Origin: Flavobacterium johnsoniae UW101
Lineage (GTDB): Bacteria; Bacteroidota; Bacteroidia; Flavobacteriales; Flavobacteriaceae
Assembly (NCBI RefSeq): GCF_000016645.1
Contig: NC_009441.1
Coordinates: 3,782,001-3,846,000, forward strand
Direction of reading: 5' to 3'
DNA length: 64,000 nt
The first letter of the stretch is position 1; every line of letters starts with the position of its first letter. Positions 19,118 to 28,613 of this stretch are shown here, piece by piece. The position numbers and the translations under genes are program-made. The notes beneath the pieces were generated by a model. It saw only the letters and a program-made list of their open reading frames with translations. It was not told the DNA's origin and made no database searches.

Positions 19118-21745
19118 TTATGGTTTGACTACTTTGTTTAAAACCAAAGGAGCCTGCAGTAAATCATAATCATGAGAATACACTAAATATTTATTATACC
19201 ATACGGGAGAGAATTTTTCTTTGTAATCTCTTAATCCTTTGTAATGTGAGAAATATTTAATTCGTTCGTAGGCAAACTTCATTGATTTTTCGGGAAAAGT
19301 ATTTGCTTCTTCAATGCCGCTCATAGCTGCTAATCCTAAATTTACAGCAGTACATTCCTGAGATTTTAAATACGTAAATAACTCTATCAAAATAAAATCT
19401 ATGATTCCGTTTGGTGCATCATCAGTTTTGCGAATTAAGTCGTATGTTCCTTCGTTTTTGACATAATCCGGAATTACGTTTAAAAAAGCGACAATTTTTT
19501 CTTCGGGATTTTCAACCGTAATAATGGTCTGGTTTTTTAATTCTTCCCATTCAAATCTGCCTTGCGAAAAAACAAGCTCACTTCTTTCTGTACTTTTAAG
19601 CCATTCATCACTCACCGCTTTTATTTTTTGCAGCAGTCCGTCTTTTATTGGTGCAGTATAAACGGTGGTTTTAAATCCTTTTTCTTTCACTTTGTTTATG
19701 GCGTTACGCAGTGTTTTTTTGGCACTTCCTTCTAAAGTAAATGCTGCTAAGTCAACAACACCCTCCTGCCCTATAAACAAACTTTTCTTTTGCAGAGAAG
19801 TAAATACATCCAGATTTTCTTCGGGAACACGATAATAAATACTTCTTAATCCGTTGTTATAACAGTATTTATCAAATTCTATAATACATTCCTTCATTTC
19901 AGCAGCAGATTCTGCAACCGGATTTTCTAATACTACAGCAAAATTATCGGCTGTACGATAGGCTAAAAATGCTTTTCGGTTTTGAGTAATAAAAATAGTT
20001 TTGTCGTCGTAGGTTTTAAAATAATCTAAAGCAGAAGCTCCGTATTGTTCTAAAATAGAATTTGCGGTCATGAAGTCATCTTCAACCGCTTCTTTTTTAA
20101 TTGTATACGGACGAACTAAAGCATAAACCAAAAATCCTAAAGATAAAAACCCGCAGATGTTTATAGAAAGTAAAAAACGTTTGGCGAAACGATCTAAAGG
20201 AACTAAATCTGAGCTTCCCATTAAAAAGTAATTCTGCAGCCCGTATTTTATAGATTGAAGCCAGTCAAAATCAATATTAAAGTGTTTTTTATCCAGAAAA
20301 TAAAACCCTAAAATACTGTAGATTAAAACAGCTGCAATGCTTATTAAAACCGTTTTTAAACCTATGCTCTGTAAATGTGCATTGCTTTTTATGTAATATT
20401 CTTTTCTTGTTACGATTAGACTAACCAAAACCATAAGAGCAATTAAAGCCTCTTCATAATCGATTGCTTTTGTTATGTTTCCCACAACAGAAATACTTGT
20501 CAGTAAAATAGCAGACCACCAGGCGGTTCGTAATCCTTTGAGCAGAAAAGCAGCATTAACAAGCATGAATAATCCGGCGGTTATTACAAAATAATTGGAT
20601 ACTTTGATAGCCGAGATTGGTATTATATTTTCTAAAACATGCAGACGTTCAGAGATTGCGGGTGTTAAAACCGAAATGATATTAATTAATCCTAAAACAA
20701 AAAGAAGGAATGACGGTACTATACGCATTAACAGCTTATTGGCACTAAATATAAAAAGCGATGCTCCGGCAAGAAGCGGAATCCAAAATTCAAAAAAACG
20801 ATATAAAAAAGTAATGGCTATAGCATTAACGTTTGTAAAACCAAACTGTATCAAGATAAAACTCATCGATATTTCTATAGCGCCCAAGCCGCGTAGAAAA
20901 GGCGAAACAATCAGGAAAATAACAGAAATAATATAGCCCATTATCGCTGCAGTTAAAGACGGTGTAAATCCCAGAGCAACCATAGCTACATACAAATGCG
21001 ATATTCCAACAAACTCAATCAGCACCGAATAAAAAACAACCTGCAGAAATTTACTTTTTATAATTCTGTTGTTTCTTAAGTCCTCCATAAATACTTCTGC
21101 AGATGGAAAAAACTTAATGATAAATCTGTAGATGGATCCTTTCTTTAAAACAGAATCATAAATGAAATACAGTATAAGACTTAATCCTGCAACGGCCCCA
21201 AATGCATACCATTCTCCTGATCCGGTGGTTCCTTCAAAAAGTGAATACAACAAAGCCGGAATTGCCACTATTATTACAGACAGAATTCCAACGAAACCGT
21301 ATACAATTGACGCAAAATGAATTTGAGTGGGTTTAACACCCTTCTTTTCGATAGGTTTCGTAAAAAAAGCTAAGGAAGAAATTCCTCCTGCCGGAAGAAA
21401 AACGCTTATAAAATTTCGTTTCAGAAACAAAATCACAGCATCTTTAAAAGAAATTTTACTTTGTACAGCCTTAAATGATGCATAATACATGAATGCCTGA
21501 AGCAGTATATAAACAGCAGCGAGTATAACACCGCATAAAACCCAGAAACTGCCGGCATTTGCAATTACATTTTTTACTTCTTTTAATTCTGAATTTTCGT
21601 GTTTGATAAACCAAATTCCAATTCCGATAAAAAAAATAGTAAAAATAAATTGTCTGATAATTTTATCATTTTCGCGAAGAAAAGAAATGCCTTTTCTTTC
21701 TTTAAAAAAAACAAGAAACCGATTCGAAATGGCTTGTACCTTCAT
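19118..21745 (-). CDS. mprF: Bifunctional aminoacyl-phosphatidylglycerol synthase/flippase
   Basis: An 875-residue protein with an N-terminal membrane half (about residues 25-530, some 14 hydrophobic segments, including the flippase signature region FLKRNFISVFLPAGGISSLAF) and a C-terminal soluble DUF2156 domain (about 550-860; ILEQYGASALDYFKTYDDKTIF, GTYDLIRKTDDAPNGIIDFI). MprF transfers lysine or alanine from aminoacyl-tRNA to phosphatidylglycerol and flips the product outward, lowering surface negative charge and sensitivity to cationic peptides. Full length and both domains are present. It is first in a two-gene unit with the VirJ-like hydrolase. Which amino acid is used cannot be read by eye. 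Confidence 0.9.
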   Translation of the reverse strand: MKVQAISNRFLVFFKERKGISFLRENDKIIRQFIFTIFFIGIGIWFIKHENSELKEVKNVIANAGSFWVLCGVILAAVYILLQAFMYYASFKAVQSKISFKDAVILFLKRNFISVFLPAGGISSLAFFTKPIEKKGVKPTQIHFASIVYGFVGILSVIIVAIPALLYSLFEGTTGSGEWYAFGAVAGLSLILYFIYDSVLKKGSIYRFIIKFFPSAEVFMEDLRNNRIIKSKFLQVVFYSVLIEFVGISHLYVAMVALGFTPSLTAAIMGYIISVIFLIVSPFLRGLGAIEISMSFILIQFGFTNVNAIAITFLYRFFEFWIPLLAGASLFIFSANKLLMRIVPSFLLFVLGLINIISVLTPAISERLHVLENIIPISAIKVSNYFVITAGLFMLVNAAFLLKGLRTAWWSAILLTSISVVGNITKAIDYEEALIALMVLVSLIVTRKEYYIKSNAHLQSIGLKTVLISIAAVLIYSILGFYFLDKKHFNIDFDWLQSIKYGLQNYFLMGSSDLVPLDRFAKRFLLSINICGFLSLGFLVYALVRPYTIKKEAVEDDFMTANSILEQYGASALDYFKTYDDKTIFITQNRKAFLAYRTADNFAVVLENPVAESAAEMKECIIEFDKYCYNNGLRSIYYRVPEENLDVFTSLQKKSLFIGQEGVVDLAAFTLEGSAKKTLRNAINKVKEKGFKTTVYTAPIKDGLLQKIKAVSDEWLKSTERSELVFSQGRFEWEELKNQTIITVENPEEKIVAFLNVIPDYVKNEGTYDLIRKTDDAPNGIIDFILIELFTYLKSQECTAVNLGLAAMSGIEEANTFPEKSMKFAYERIKYFSHYKGLRDYKEKFSPVWYNKYLVYSHDYDLLQAPLVLNKVVKP

Positions 21746-21946
21746 ATAAATACTAATAAAATAAGCGAATGAAAATCAAATCTTAAGGTATATAAATGTA
21801 CGATAATTATTGCATCGGTTTCTTCTTTTTACAAAATATTAAGAGCTTTTACAAAAGTGTGCCAGCCGCGAATGGTATCAATAAAACGTTCACAGCTCTA
21901 CAGAGATACAATAGGTTTTAACAGAGGCGCGTCCTGATTTAAAGTT

Positions 21947-21978
21947 AAAAAGCCAGACGATATGTACGCTGGCTTTTT
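21947..21978 (-). terminator. Rho-independent terminator
   Basis: Perfect stem AAAAAGCCAG / CTGGCTTTTT with a 12-nt loop, directly after the minus-strand VOC-SnoaL gene; A-rich and T-rich arms make it usable in both directions. Confidence 0.8.
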
Positions 21979-22004
21979 AAAACTGATAAAATTGAATGGG
22001 TCAA

Positions 22005-23009
22005 TTATTTCTGATCTACAAAAACGTATAATTTCTGTACTTTTCCGTTTTCAATTACAAACAAATCCATACCGCTTACAACAGCTGGTTTTTCTTTTGA
22101 ACCAAACTGCCAGTACAATCGAACAATGTTATGATTTGTCTCTACTGATTTTGCAGTAAACCTGAAATCCGGATTTTTAGTTTGAAGTTCTACAATAAAC
22201 TTACTGATATTTTCAATTCCTTCTGCAATAAAATGACGGTCGACCATTTCAACATTAACCGCATACACTTGATTTAATAGAGCTTTGCGTTTTGTTTCGT
22301 CTTTTTCATTCCAAATTTTAAGATGATTTTCTACTATTGCCGTGTTCTTTTTAGAATCGAAATCGTCTGGAGAAACTTTTTTCACTGACACATTTTTTGG
22401 CGACCATAATATAGTTTTAGGATGTGATTTTTCATATCCTTTTCCGTTTGGATATGAAACCAGTTCCATTTTAGACCCCCAAGGTGTTTCAAAATAAACC
22501 CAGGTTTCTCCTGCTGTATCTCCAGAAGGCATTGTAAAAGGTTCTCCTATTATTTTTACGTCTTTACTTTTTAAATACTGCACTGCGGCATTAATATCAT
22601 TTACATAAAAAGCAATATGCGATGCTCCAATATCATCTGTATTAGGATGCGTTTTACTTCCTTTGTTATCTGCATATTCAAACACTTCGATGCTTGCTCC
22701 GTTTCCTGCATTGATCATTTTTATGGTAACAGCACCAGTATTAGGATTAATATGATTTAATTTTTTCCAGTCGGCATCAAGCGGAATTGGTCCTAATTGT
22801 GTTACGGGCGTAAAACTAAGTACATCGTTAAAAAATGTAACGGCTTTATTGAGATCCGGCACATTAATGCCCACGTGATCGATACCAACGATTCCTGCAC
22901 TAGTTTGTGCGGCTGTTTTTTCTGAAGCTGAAAAAAGCAGTATTAAATTAAGTATTGCAGCTGCTGAAGTCTGTACTTTTTTATTTGATTTTTTATGAAT
23001 TGTTTTCAT
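22005..23009 (-). CDS. Exported VOC-SnoaL fusion protein
   Basis: A 334-residue protein with an N-terminal hydrophobic segment after a basic start (about residues 15-36, ending near KTAAQ), so probably exported. Residues about 38-170 form a VOC domain (GIDHVGINVPDLNKAVTFFN, then SHIAFYVNDINAAVQYL and WVYFETPWGSKMELVSYP). Residues about 215-334 form a SnoaL/NTF2-like domain (HLKIWNEKDETKRKALLNQVY, and RLYWQFGSKEKPAVVSGMDL). Each domain family is widespread, but the fused and exported form is less usual. Substrate unknown. It lies 46 bp after the SDR gene on the same strand, likely co-transcribed. Confidence 0.8.
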   Translation of the reverse strand: MKTIHKKSNKKVQTSAAAILNLILLFSASEKTAAQTSAGIVGIDHVGINVPDLNKAVTFFNDVLSFTPVTQLGPIPLDADWKKLNHINPNTGAVTIKMINAGNGASIEVFEYADNKGSKTHPNTDDIGASHIAFYVNDINAAVQYLKSKDVKIIGEPFTMPSGDTAGETWVYFETPWGSKMELVSYPNGKGYEKSHPKTILWSPKNVSVKKVSPDDFDSKKNTAIVENHLKIWNEKDETKRKALLNQVYAVNVEMVDRHFIAEGIENISKFIVELQTKNPDFRFTAKSVETNHNIVRLYWQFGSKEKPAVVSGMDLFVIENGKVQKLYVFVDQK

Positions 23010-23055
23010 GATTATTTATATGTGTTGTAATTATTAAATGTGTTTAAAAGGAAAA

Positions 23056-23913
23056 TTAATTAGTGTAAGCAGCTACCCATTTTGCTTTAATAGCAGCACG
23101 GGCTTCTATAAATTCTTTATCAGTTCCCTGAGCAATGGCATCAAGCGGAAAACGAAGCGGTCTCTCTCCTTTTTTCATGCTTACCAACTCCAGAATACCA
23201 TCGGCAATAGTCTGCGGATTCATATCGAACTGTGCCATTTTGCCAAATAATGCTGTGCCCAATGCGTTGAATTTTTCTGTTGCAGCTTCGCCGTATTGTT
23301 CTATAATTTCTGTTTTATCAGCATAAATACCCGCTTTCGATCCGTTATTCATTTCTGTTGGATAAACTCCAGGCTGGATGCTTACATTTTCAATTCCGTA
23401 ATCAGCAAGTTCATCTTGCAATCCTTCTGTAAAACTTTCTACTACAAGTTTTGATGCGATATACGGAACCATAAAAGGAAGTGTGTGTCCGCTTGCTCCG
23501 GTTGTAATATTAATGACAAGTCCGTTTCTTTCTTTTCTCATAGAAGGAAGCACCGCCTGATACATACGAAGCACGCTGTAAACGTTTACATCGAACATTT
23601 TGCGAACCTGATCGATTGAGTAGCCTTCAAGCAGACCAAAACCGCTTACTGCTGCATTGTTTATCAATACATCAATTTTGCCGTATTTAGTGATTACTTT
23701 TTCGATGGCTTTGTTAACTGATGCATCATCAGTAACATCGATATCTACTACTTCAATGTTTTCTACTGCTCCCAGTTCTTTTGCGGCTGCGGCATTTTTA
23801 TCATTTGTGTTGCGCATTCCTGCAATTACTGAATGACCAGCGTTTGCTAATGTTAAAGCTGTTAATTTTCCAAAGCCTGTACTTGTTCCTGTAATGAAAA
23901 TTGTTTTTGACAT
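23056..23913 (-). CDS. Short-chain dehydrogenase/reductase
   Basis: A 285-residue classical SDR: nucleotide-binding GTSTGFG near the N-terminus, NNAA at about 88-91, catalytic Ser in TTGASGH and the YIASK (YxxxK) pair. The GFG glycine motif and length fit enzymes related to retinol- or 3-oxoacyl-type reductases that use NADP(H). The natural substrate is unknown. It heads a unit with the VOC-SnoaL protein, and a Crp/Fnr-type regulator gene lies just upstream on the same strand, separated by a terminator, so it may be controlled locally. Confidence 0.88.
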   Translation of the reverse strand: MSKTIFITGTSTGFGKLTALTLANAGHSVIAGMRNTNDKNAAAAKELGAVENIEVVDIDVTDDASVNKAIEKVITKYGKIDVLINNAAVSGFGLLEGYSIDQVRKMFDVNVYSVLRMYQAVLPSMRKERNGLVINITTGASGHTLPFMVPYIASKLVVESFTEGLQDELADYGIENVSIQPGVYPTEMNNGSKAGIYADKTEIIEQYGEAATEKFNALGTALFGKMAQFDMNPQTIADGILELVSMKKGERPLRFPLDAIAQGTDKEFIEARAAIKAKWVAAYTN

Positions 23914-24050
23914 GATTTCTAATTTTTAAATGTTTATAATGTTTGTTTCTTTTGAACATTACAAAGTTGCGACGAATGCAAAACCTGTACATTGATTAGA
24001 AATAAGTAAAAACTTGATTTAGATCAAGAGTTTGAAGCAGGCATAAAAAA

Positions 24051-24075
24051 AGGAGCTTTAAAAGCTCCTGATGAT
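24051..24075 (-). terminator. Rho-independent terminator
   Basis: Stem AGGAGCTTT / AAAGCTCCT followed on the minus strand by a run of seven T; ends the Crp/Fnr gene. Confidence 0.85.
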
Positions 24076-24076
24076 A

Positions 24077-24655
24077 TTATTTTTTTGCGGTTTGTTTTCG
24101 AATACGGCTTAGCGTTTCTGGTGTCATGCCCAGATATGAGGCAATCATGGTCTGCGGAATCCTCGAAGCAAATCCCGGGTATTTATTTATAAAATTTAAA
24201 TACTTTTCTTCGGCTGTTAAAGTCAGTGAAGCCTGAATTCTGTTTTGAGCGGCTATAAAACTTCTTTGCAAAATAGTATTGACCATATTATTAAACGCGG
24301 GAATTTCTCTGCACAGCAGTTCAAAATTCTCATGAGTAAAAAGAACAAGCTCGGTATCTTCTATAGCATCTATATTAAACCGTGACGGCTGCTGCATCAT
24401 TAAACTCTCCCTGTCGCCTGTCCACCAGTTCTCTATACTAAAACTGTTTACATGCTCGCTTCCTTTTTCATCTACGGTATAAGTTCTAACGCAACCCTGA
24501 GTAATAAAGGCGTCATATTTCCAGACATCTCCTTCCTGAAGCAGATATTGTCTTTTACGAAGTTTTTTAATAATAGCAAATGATTGTATACGTTCTGATT
24601 CTGCCTGTGTCAGTTCAGTTTTATCTTCAAGGTATTTTTGGAATATTTCATACAT
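24077..24655 (-). CDS. Crp/Fnr family transcriptional regulator
   Basis: A 192-residue regulator with an N-terminal cyclic-nucleotide-binding-like beta-roll (LLQEGDVWKYDAFITQGCVRTYTVDEKGSEH) and a C-terminal winged helix (MIASYLGMTPETLSRIRKQ). This short form, common in Bacteroidota, lacks the FNR iron-sulphur cysteines and most of the cAMP-contact residues, so the effector is unknown. It lies upstream of, and on the same strand as, an SDR and a VOC-SnoaL gene, typical of local regulators of quinone- or xenobiotic-handling genes. Confidence 0.85.
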   Translation of the reverse strand: MYEIFQKYLEDKTELTQAESERIQSFAIIKKLRKRQYLLQEGDVWKYDAFITQGCVRTYTVDEKGSEHVNSFSIENWWTGDRESLMMQQPSRFNIDAIEDTELVLFTHENFELLCREIPAFNNMVNTILQRSFIAAQNRIQASLTLTAEEKYLNFINKYPGFASRIPQTMIASYLGMTPETLSRIRKQTAKK

Positions 24656-25046
24656 AGCATGTAAAATTATATAAAAGGGTCTTTATCGGCAAATTTGATT
24701 TTACGAGAAGAAGAGATATTGCAAGAAAGTTAATTCTAGGAATTTTCGGCACAATAAAAACCTTTACTCATCGTTAAATATCTGTAGTGCTAATTAAAAA
24801 AAATGTGCTGTATTAAATTTACTGCAGCAAATGTTAAATATCAGTAAAATCAAGGTCTATGTAAACCTTTTTAATTATATTTGTGTATAACACTGCAGAA
24901 AAACCTACTCTGATATTTTTTTAAAAGTTCTATTTAAAATAAATGTTCACTTAACGGTTGCCGAAGGTCAAAAACAGCTGTATTGAATAAAAGCTTCGTT
25001 CTGAGATGTTTAAAAATTGTATAATACCTAAATAGCCCCCAAGACT
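24656..25046. other. Divergent intergenic region, 391 bp
   Basis: Between the Crp/Fnr gene (-) and the beta-helix protein gene (+). It contains a -7 match (24876-24883) on the plus strand; no ORF or RNA could be supported. The leader to the plus gene would be about 160 nt. Confidence 0.5.
24876..24883 (+). promoter_or_regulatory. -7 element (TATATTTG)
   Basis: Exact TAnnTTTG match about 165 bp before the beta-helix protein ATG; no clear -33 TTG. Confidence 0.4.
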
Positions 25047-26336
25047 ATGAAAAAAATTACTCTAATGATTTGTTTACTGCTGACAGCTGCCGGCGTAAAC
25101 GCACAACAAGAAAAAGGAATTATTGGTTACAACAACTGGCTGGACAACTGGACAGAATTTAAACCTCACAAGTCCGAATCTAAAGATGCAAATCAAATTT
25201 TAGCTGGAAACATTACTGAAAACACAAAACTGATGAAAAGAAACGTATACATTCTTCAGGGAAATGTTTATGTAACAAACAATGCAGTTTTGACTATTGA
25301 GCCAGGTACAACGATTATTGGCGATGTAAGTACTAAAGGTGCTTTAATCATCACTAAAGGTGCTAAAATAATGGCAGAAGGACAAGAAACTGATCCAATT
25401 GTGTTTACCTCAAACAGCAGCATGAAAAAAGCTGGAGACTGGGGTGGTTTAGTAATTCTTGGTGATGCTCCAATTAACAAATTTGGAAGCGTTGGCTCTT
25501 ACAACATGGATCTTGATCCTGCTCTTACTGTGTATGGTGGAAATAATACAGCATCAAACTCAGGAGTTTTAAAGTTTGTAAGAATTGAATTTGCTGGTAA
25601 AAGAGTAAAAGGTGCTGATACTTTTAACGCATTGACTATCGCAGGTGTAGGTAATAAAACTGTTATAGAAAATATCATGGTAAGTTACTCAGGCGGTGAT
25701 TCGTTTGCTTTTTACGGCGGAGATGTAAATGCTTCTCAGTTAGTTTCATACAAATCAATCAATGATGATTTTAAATTTACACAAGGTATACAGTGTCGTT
25801 TATATAACTCGTTAGCAGTAAGATCTTCTTACTTATCAAGTAACAAAGACGGATCTAGATGTTTAGAGGTTAAAGCATACGAAAAGAAAAGCGAAACTGA
25901 CTTTACGAAAAAATCTACATTTGTTTCTGCTACAAACATTACAATGTTGAATGACAGTGAAAAAATTAAAGCTGATATTCAGGCTGGTTTAGTAAAAGAA
26001 GCTGTGTATGTTGCTGAAAATGCTTCTTTAGAATTAAAAAGAAGTGTAGTTTCTGGATTTAATCCTGCGGTTTTAATTGACAGCAAAACTGAAATCAATG
26101 CCGAAAACCTAAAGAAAATCAAATTTGAAGAAATGTTTTTCAACCAATGCAGTGGTAACATTTTTGCAGAAAACAAAAGCGACAATTCAGATTTAGAAAA
26201 CTGGTATGGAAACAGCGTTTTCTTTAACGTTTATTCACAAACGGATAATAAAGAAACTTTTGTTGACGTATACAATGCAAAAAGACCAGATTTTAGACTT
26301 CAATTAGGAAAAATTACTGCTTCAAGCGGAAAATAA
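25047..26336 (+). CDS. Secreted right-handed beta-helix protein
   Basis: A 429-residue protein with a signal peptide (MKKITLMICLLLTAAGVNAQ). The body has beta-helix rungs: VYILQGNVYVTNNAVLTIEP, GALIITKGAKIMAEG, PIVFTSNSSM, AGDWGGLVILGDAPIN, typical of a large Bacteroidota family of exported beta-helix proteins that accompany TonB receptors in other genomes. No T9SS C-terminal sorting domain is seen; it ends LQLGKITASSGK. It is monocistronic with a bidirectional terminator. Function unknown; likely periplasmic or outer-membrane associated. Confidence 0.8.
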   Translation: MKKITLMICLLLTAAGVNAQQEKGIIGYNNWLDNWTEFKPHKSESKDANQILAGNITENTKLMKRNVYILQGNVYVTNNAVLTIEPGTTIIGDVSTKGALIITKGAKIMAEGQETDPIVFTSNSSMKKAGDWGGLVILGDAPINKFGSVGSYNMDLDPALTVYGGNNTASNSGVLKFVRIEFAGKRVKGADTFNALTIAGVGNKTVIENIMVSYSGGDSFAFYGGDVNASQLVSYKSINDDFKFTQGIQCRLYNSLAVRSSYLSSNKDGSRCLEVKAYEKKSETDFTKKSTFVSATNITMLNDSEKIKADIQAGLVKEAVYVAENASLELKRSVVSGFNPAVLIDSKTEINAENLKKIKFEEMFFNQCSGNIFAENKSDNSDLENWYGNSVFFNVYSQTDNKETFVDVYNAKRPDFRLQLGKITASSGK

Positions 26337-26356
26337 TAAAGCTTTTAAAAAGCAAT

Positions 26357-26390
26357 AAAAAAGGAACTGAAATATCAGTTCCTTTTTTTA
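26357..26390. terminator. Bidirectional rho-independent terminator
   Basis: Stem AAGGAACTGA / TCAGTTCCTT with a 4-nt loop, A-run left and T-run right, between convergent genes; its right arm runs into the end of the minus-strand gene. Confidence 0.85.
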
Positions 26391-27323
26391 TTTACTAATT
26401 TCCTGCTCCTCTTTAATCCTTTCGATTCCCTTTTTATAATTTGTTATTTCAAAATCCGGAAAACGCTTTCTAAATTTCGAATCATCAAAAATATTATCAT
26501 GTTCATATCTCGGAAGCAGTTCCTGTAATTCTTTCATTCTTTTATTAAAAAGCGACCCTATTTTAAATACAAACTTAGGAATAACAGCATATTTTAACTC
26601 TCTGCCATAAACATTAGAGGCCAATGCAATAAACTCTTTATAACTAAGATGACTTTCATCGACAGGCAAATGCCAGGTTTGATAAAAAGCATCTGGAGTA
26701 TTTCCTATTAATGCTGTCGCCCTGCTTGCATCAGGCGTCCAAATAAGGCTTCTTTTCTTTGTAGCGCTCAAAGGTACTTTTAGCTTTTTATGTTCCTTAA
26801 CTGCCTTGAAAATTAATGTGTTCGTAATACTTTGTGTTTTATCAGGTCCATAAAATTCAGGTGCACGGCAAATTACAGCTTCTAACTGACCAGACTGCAT
26901 TTCGCTTAAAACCATTTCAGCCATCTCTTTTCTAATTTTCCCTTTTCTTCCCACAGGCTCAAAAACTGTATCTTCTGTAAGGACTCTGTTATCCTGCGGA
27001 TACATATATGTGTTATCAAAAAATACGAGTTTTGTTTTGTTTATTTTACAAGCTTCAATTGTATTTTTTAAAATCAGCAAAAATTGTTTTTCCCATAAAT
27101 CAGAATCCATAGGAAGTCCCAATGTAAAATAAGCAATTTCACTTCCCTTAACAGCTTCAACAGCCTCTTCCCGATTGATTAAATCTGCTGAAAAAACAGT
27201 ATCAGTATCATTAACTTTTTGAGCTTTTCGGCTTACAATTCTAATATCTGAAGTAAAATTCCTTTTTAGTTCTCTTGCAAGTTCTTCTCCTATCTGCCCG
27301 CTGGCACCTAATATCGTCTGCAT
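26388..27323 (-). CDS. NAD-dependent epimerase/dehydratase family protein
   Basis: A 311-residue extended SDR-type protein with the Rossmann motif ILGASGQIG at the very N-terminus and later EFYGPDKTQS and WHLPVDESHLSYKEF. The usual catalytic YxxxK is not evident; the matching helix reads GRKGKIRKEMAEMVL, as in several atypical extended SDRs, so it may bind NAD(P) without classical epimerase chemistry. Single gene bounded by terminators on both sides. Confidence 0.8.
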   Translation of the reverse strand: MQTILGASGQIGEELARELKRNFTSDIRIVSRKAQKVNDTDTVFSADLINREEAVEAVKGSEIAYFTLGLPMDSDLWEKQFLLILKNTIEACKINKTKLVFFDNTYMYPQDNRVLTEDTVFEPVGRKGKIRKEMAEMVLSEMQSGQLEAVICRAPEFYGPDKTQSITNTLIFKAVKEHKKLKVPLSATKKRSLIWTPDASRATALIGNTPDAFYQTWHLPVDESHLSYKEFIALASNVYGRELKYAVIPKFVFKIGSLFNKRMKELQELLPRYEHDNIFDDSKFRKRFPDFEITNYKKGIERIKEEQEISK

Positions 27324-27458
27324 CTTATATAGTCTGTTTTATTTTTGTTAATTACCATATTACAATTAATTCCGTACATAGTCCGTTTATATCCAAATCT
27401 AATGAGCTTACCAATATTTTTGGAAATTAAATGTCAAATTTTAAGCAGCATATAAAAT

Positions 27459-27490
27459 AAAAGCCCTCATTTAAATAGAGGGCTTTTTAC
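27459..27490 (-). terminator. Rho-independent terminator
   Basis: Stem AAAAGCCCTC / GAGGGCTTTT with a short AT loop, downstream of the minus-strand LLM oxidoreductase. Confidence 0.8.
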
Positions 27491-27505
27491 TTTATTTTTA
27501 TAAAA

Positions 27506-28528
27506 CTATCTCCAGCCTAATGCAGGAGCAATATGTTCTAAAATTGAAGACAAAATATGTACATTATAATCTACACCCAAAGTATTAGGAATTGTAAGCA
27601 GTAATGTATCTGCTTCCTTAATCGCTTCGTCCTGACTCAGTTCTTCGATTAGTTTGTCTGGTTCGGCTGCGTAGCTTTTACCAAAAACAGCTCTTTTATC
27701 GCGTTCGATATAACCGAAACTGTCAGCTCCTTTGCCTTGTCCGCCAAAGTAATACCTGTCCTGTTCGTTAACTATTGCAAAAATGGAACGGCTTACCGAA
27801 ACTCTTGCTTCACGCTGATGTCCTGCTTTTTCCCAAGCTTCCTTATACAATCTAATCTGTTCTGCCTGCTGGACATGAAAGGGTTTACCGTTTTCATCGT
27901 ACTTAAGGGTAGAACTTTGAAGATGCATACCGTTTTCAGCTGCCCAAACGGCAGTTGCATTCGATGCAGCTCCCCACCAAATTCGTTCTCTTAATCCTTC
28001 AGAATGTGGTTCAACACGTAACAATCCCGGCGGATTTGGAAACATTGGATATGGATTAGGTTCAGCAAATCCTTCACCTTTAAGTCCTTCTAAAAAATCC
28101 AATGCTTTTTTTCGTCCCATATCGGCATCAGTTTCACCAGCCATTGGTTCGTAACCAAAATAATGCCATCCATCAATAACCTGTTCCGGTGAACCTCTGC
28201 TTATTCCCAGTTGTAAACGTCCTCCAGATATCAAATCGGCCGCGCCAGCGTCTTCCACCATATACAATGGATTTTCGTACCGCATATCGATTACACCTGT
28301 TCCTATCTCAATTTTGCTTGTTTTTGCACCAATTGCAGAAAGCAAAGGAAAAGGCGATGCGAGCTGCTGCGCAAAATGGTGCACACGAAAATAAGCTCCG
28401 TCTAAACCTATTTGTTCTGCAGCTACTGCTAAATCGATAGATTGAAGCAGTGTATCAGCAGCTGTACGAGATTGATATGATGGATTATTTGACCAATGCC
28501 CAAATGATAAAAATCCTAGCTTTTTCAT
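27506..28528 (-). CDS. LLM class flavin-dependent oxidoreductase (luciferase-like)
   Basis: A 340-residue TIM-barrel protein of the bacterial luciferase-like monooxygenase family: start LGFLSFGHWSNNP, the DGAYFRVHHF strand, IEIGTGVIDMRYENPLYMVE and GGRLQLGISRGSPEQVIDGW are characteristic. Such enzymes use reduced FMN or F420; substrate unknown. It is a stand-alone gene with a terminator and a -7-like promoter element at 28553-28560. Confidence 0.9.
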   Translation of the reverse strand: MKKLGFLSFGHWSNNPSYQSRTAADTLLQSIDLAVAAEQIGLDGAYFRVHHFAQQLASPFPLLSAIGAKTSKIEIGTGVIDMRYENPLYMVEDAGAADLISGGRLQLGISRGSPEQVIDGWHYFGYEPMAGETDADMGRKKALDFLEGLKGEGFAEPNPYPMFPNPPGLLRVEPHSEGLRERIWWGAASNATAVWAAENGMHLQSSTLKYDENGKPFHVQQAEQIRLYKEAWEKAGHQREARVSVSRSIFAIVNEQDRYYFGGQGKGADSFGYIERDKRAVFGKSYAAEPDKLIEELSQDEAIKEADTLLLTIPNTLGVDYNVHILSSILEHIAPALGWR

Positions 28529-28552
28529 AAATGCTTCCTTTTTTTACTATAT

Positions 28553-28560
28553 CAAATATA
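28553..28560 (-). promoter_or_regulatory. -7 element (TATATTTG on minus strand)
   Basis: Plus-strand CAAATATA is the complement of TAnnTTTG, 25 bp before the LLM oxidoreductase start; no -33 TTG at normal spacing. Confidence 0.4.
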
Positions 28561-28613
28561 CGCATCAAAAATCAATTTTGTTACTAATTTTTACAGCAAA
28601 CACGGAGTCTGTT

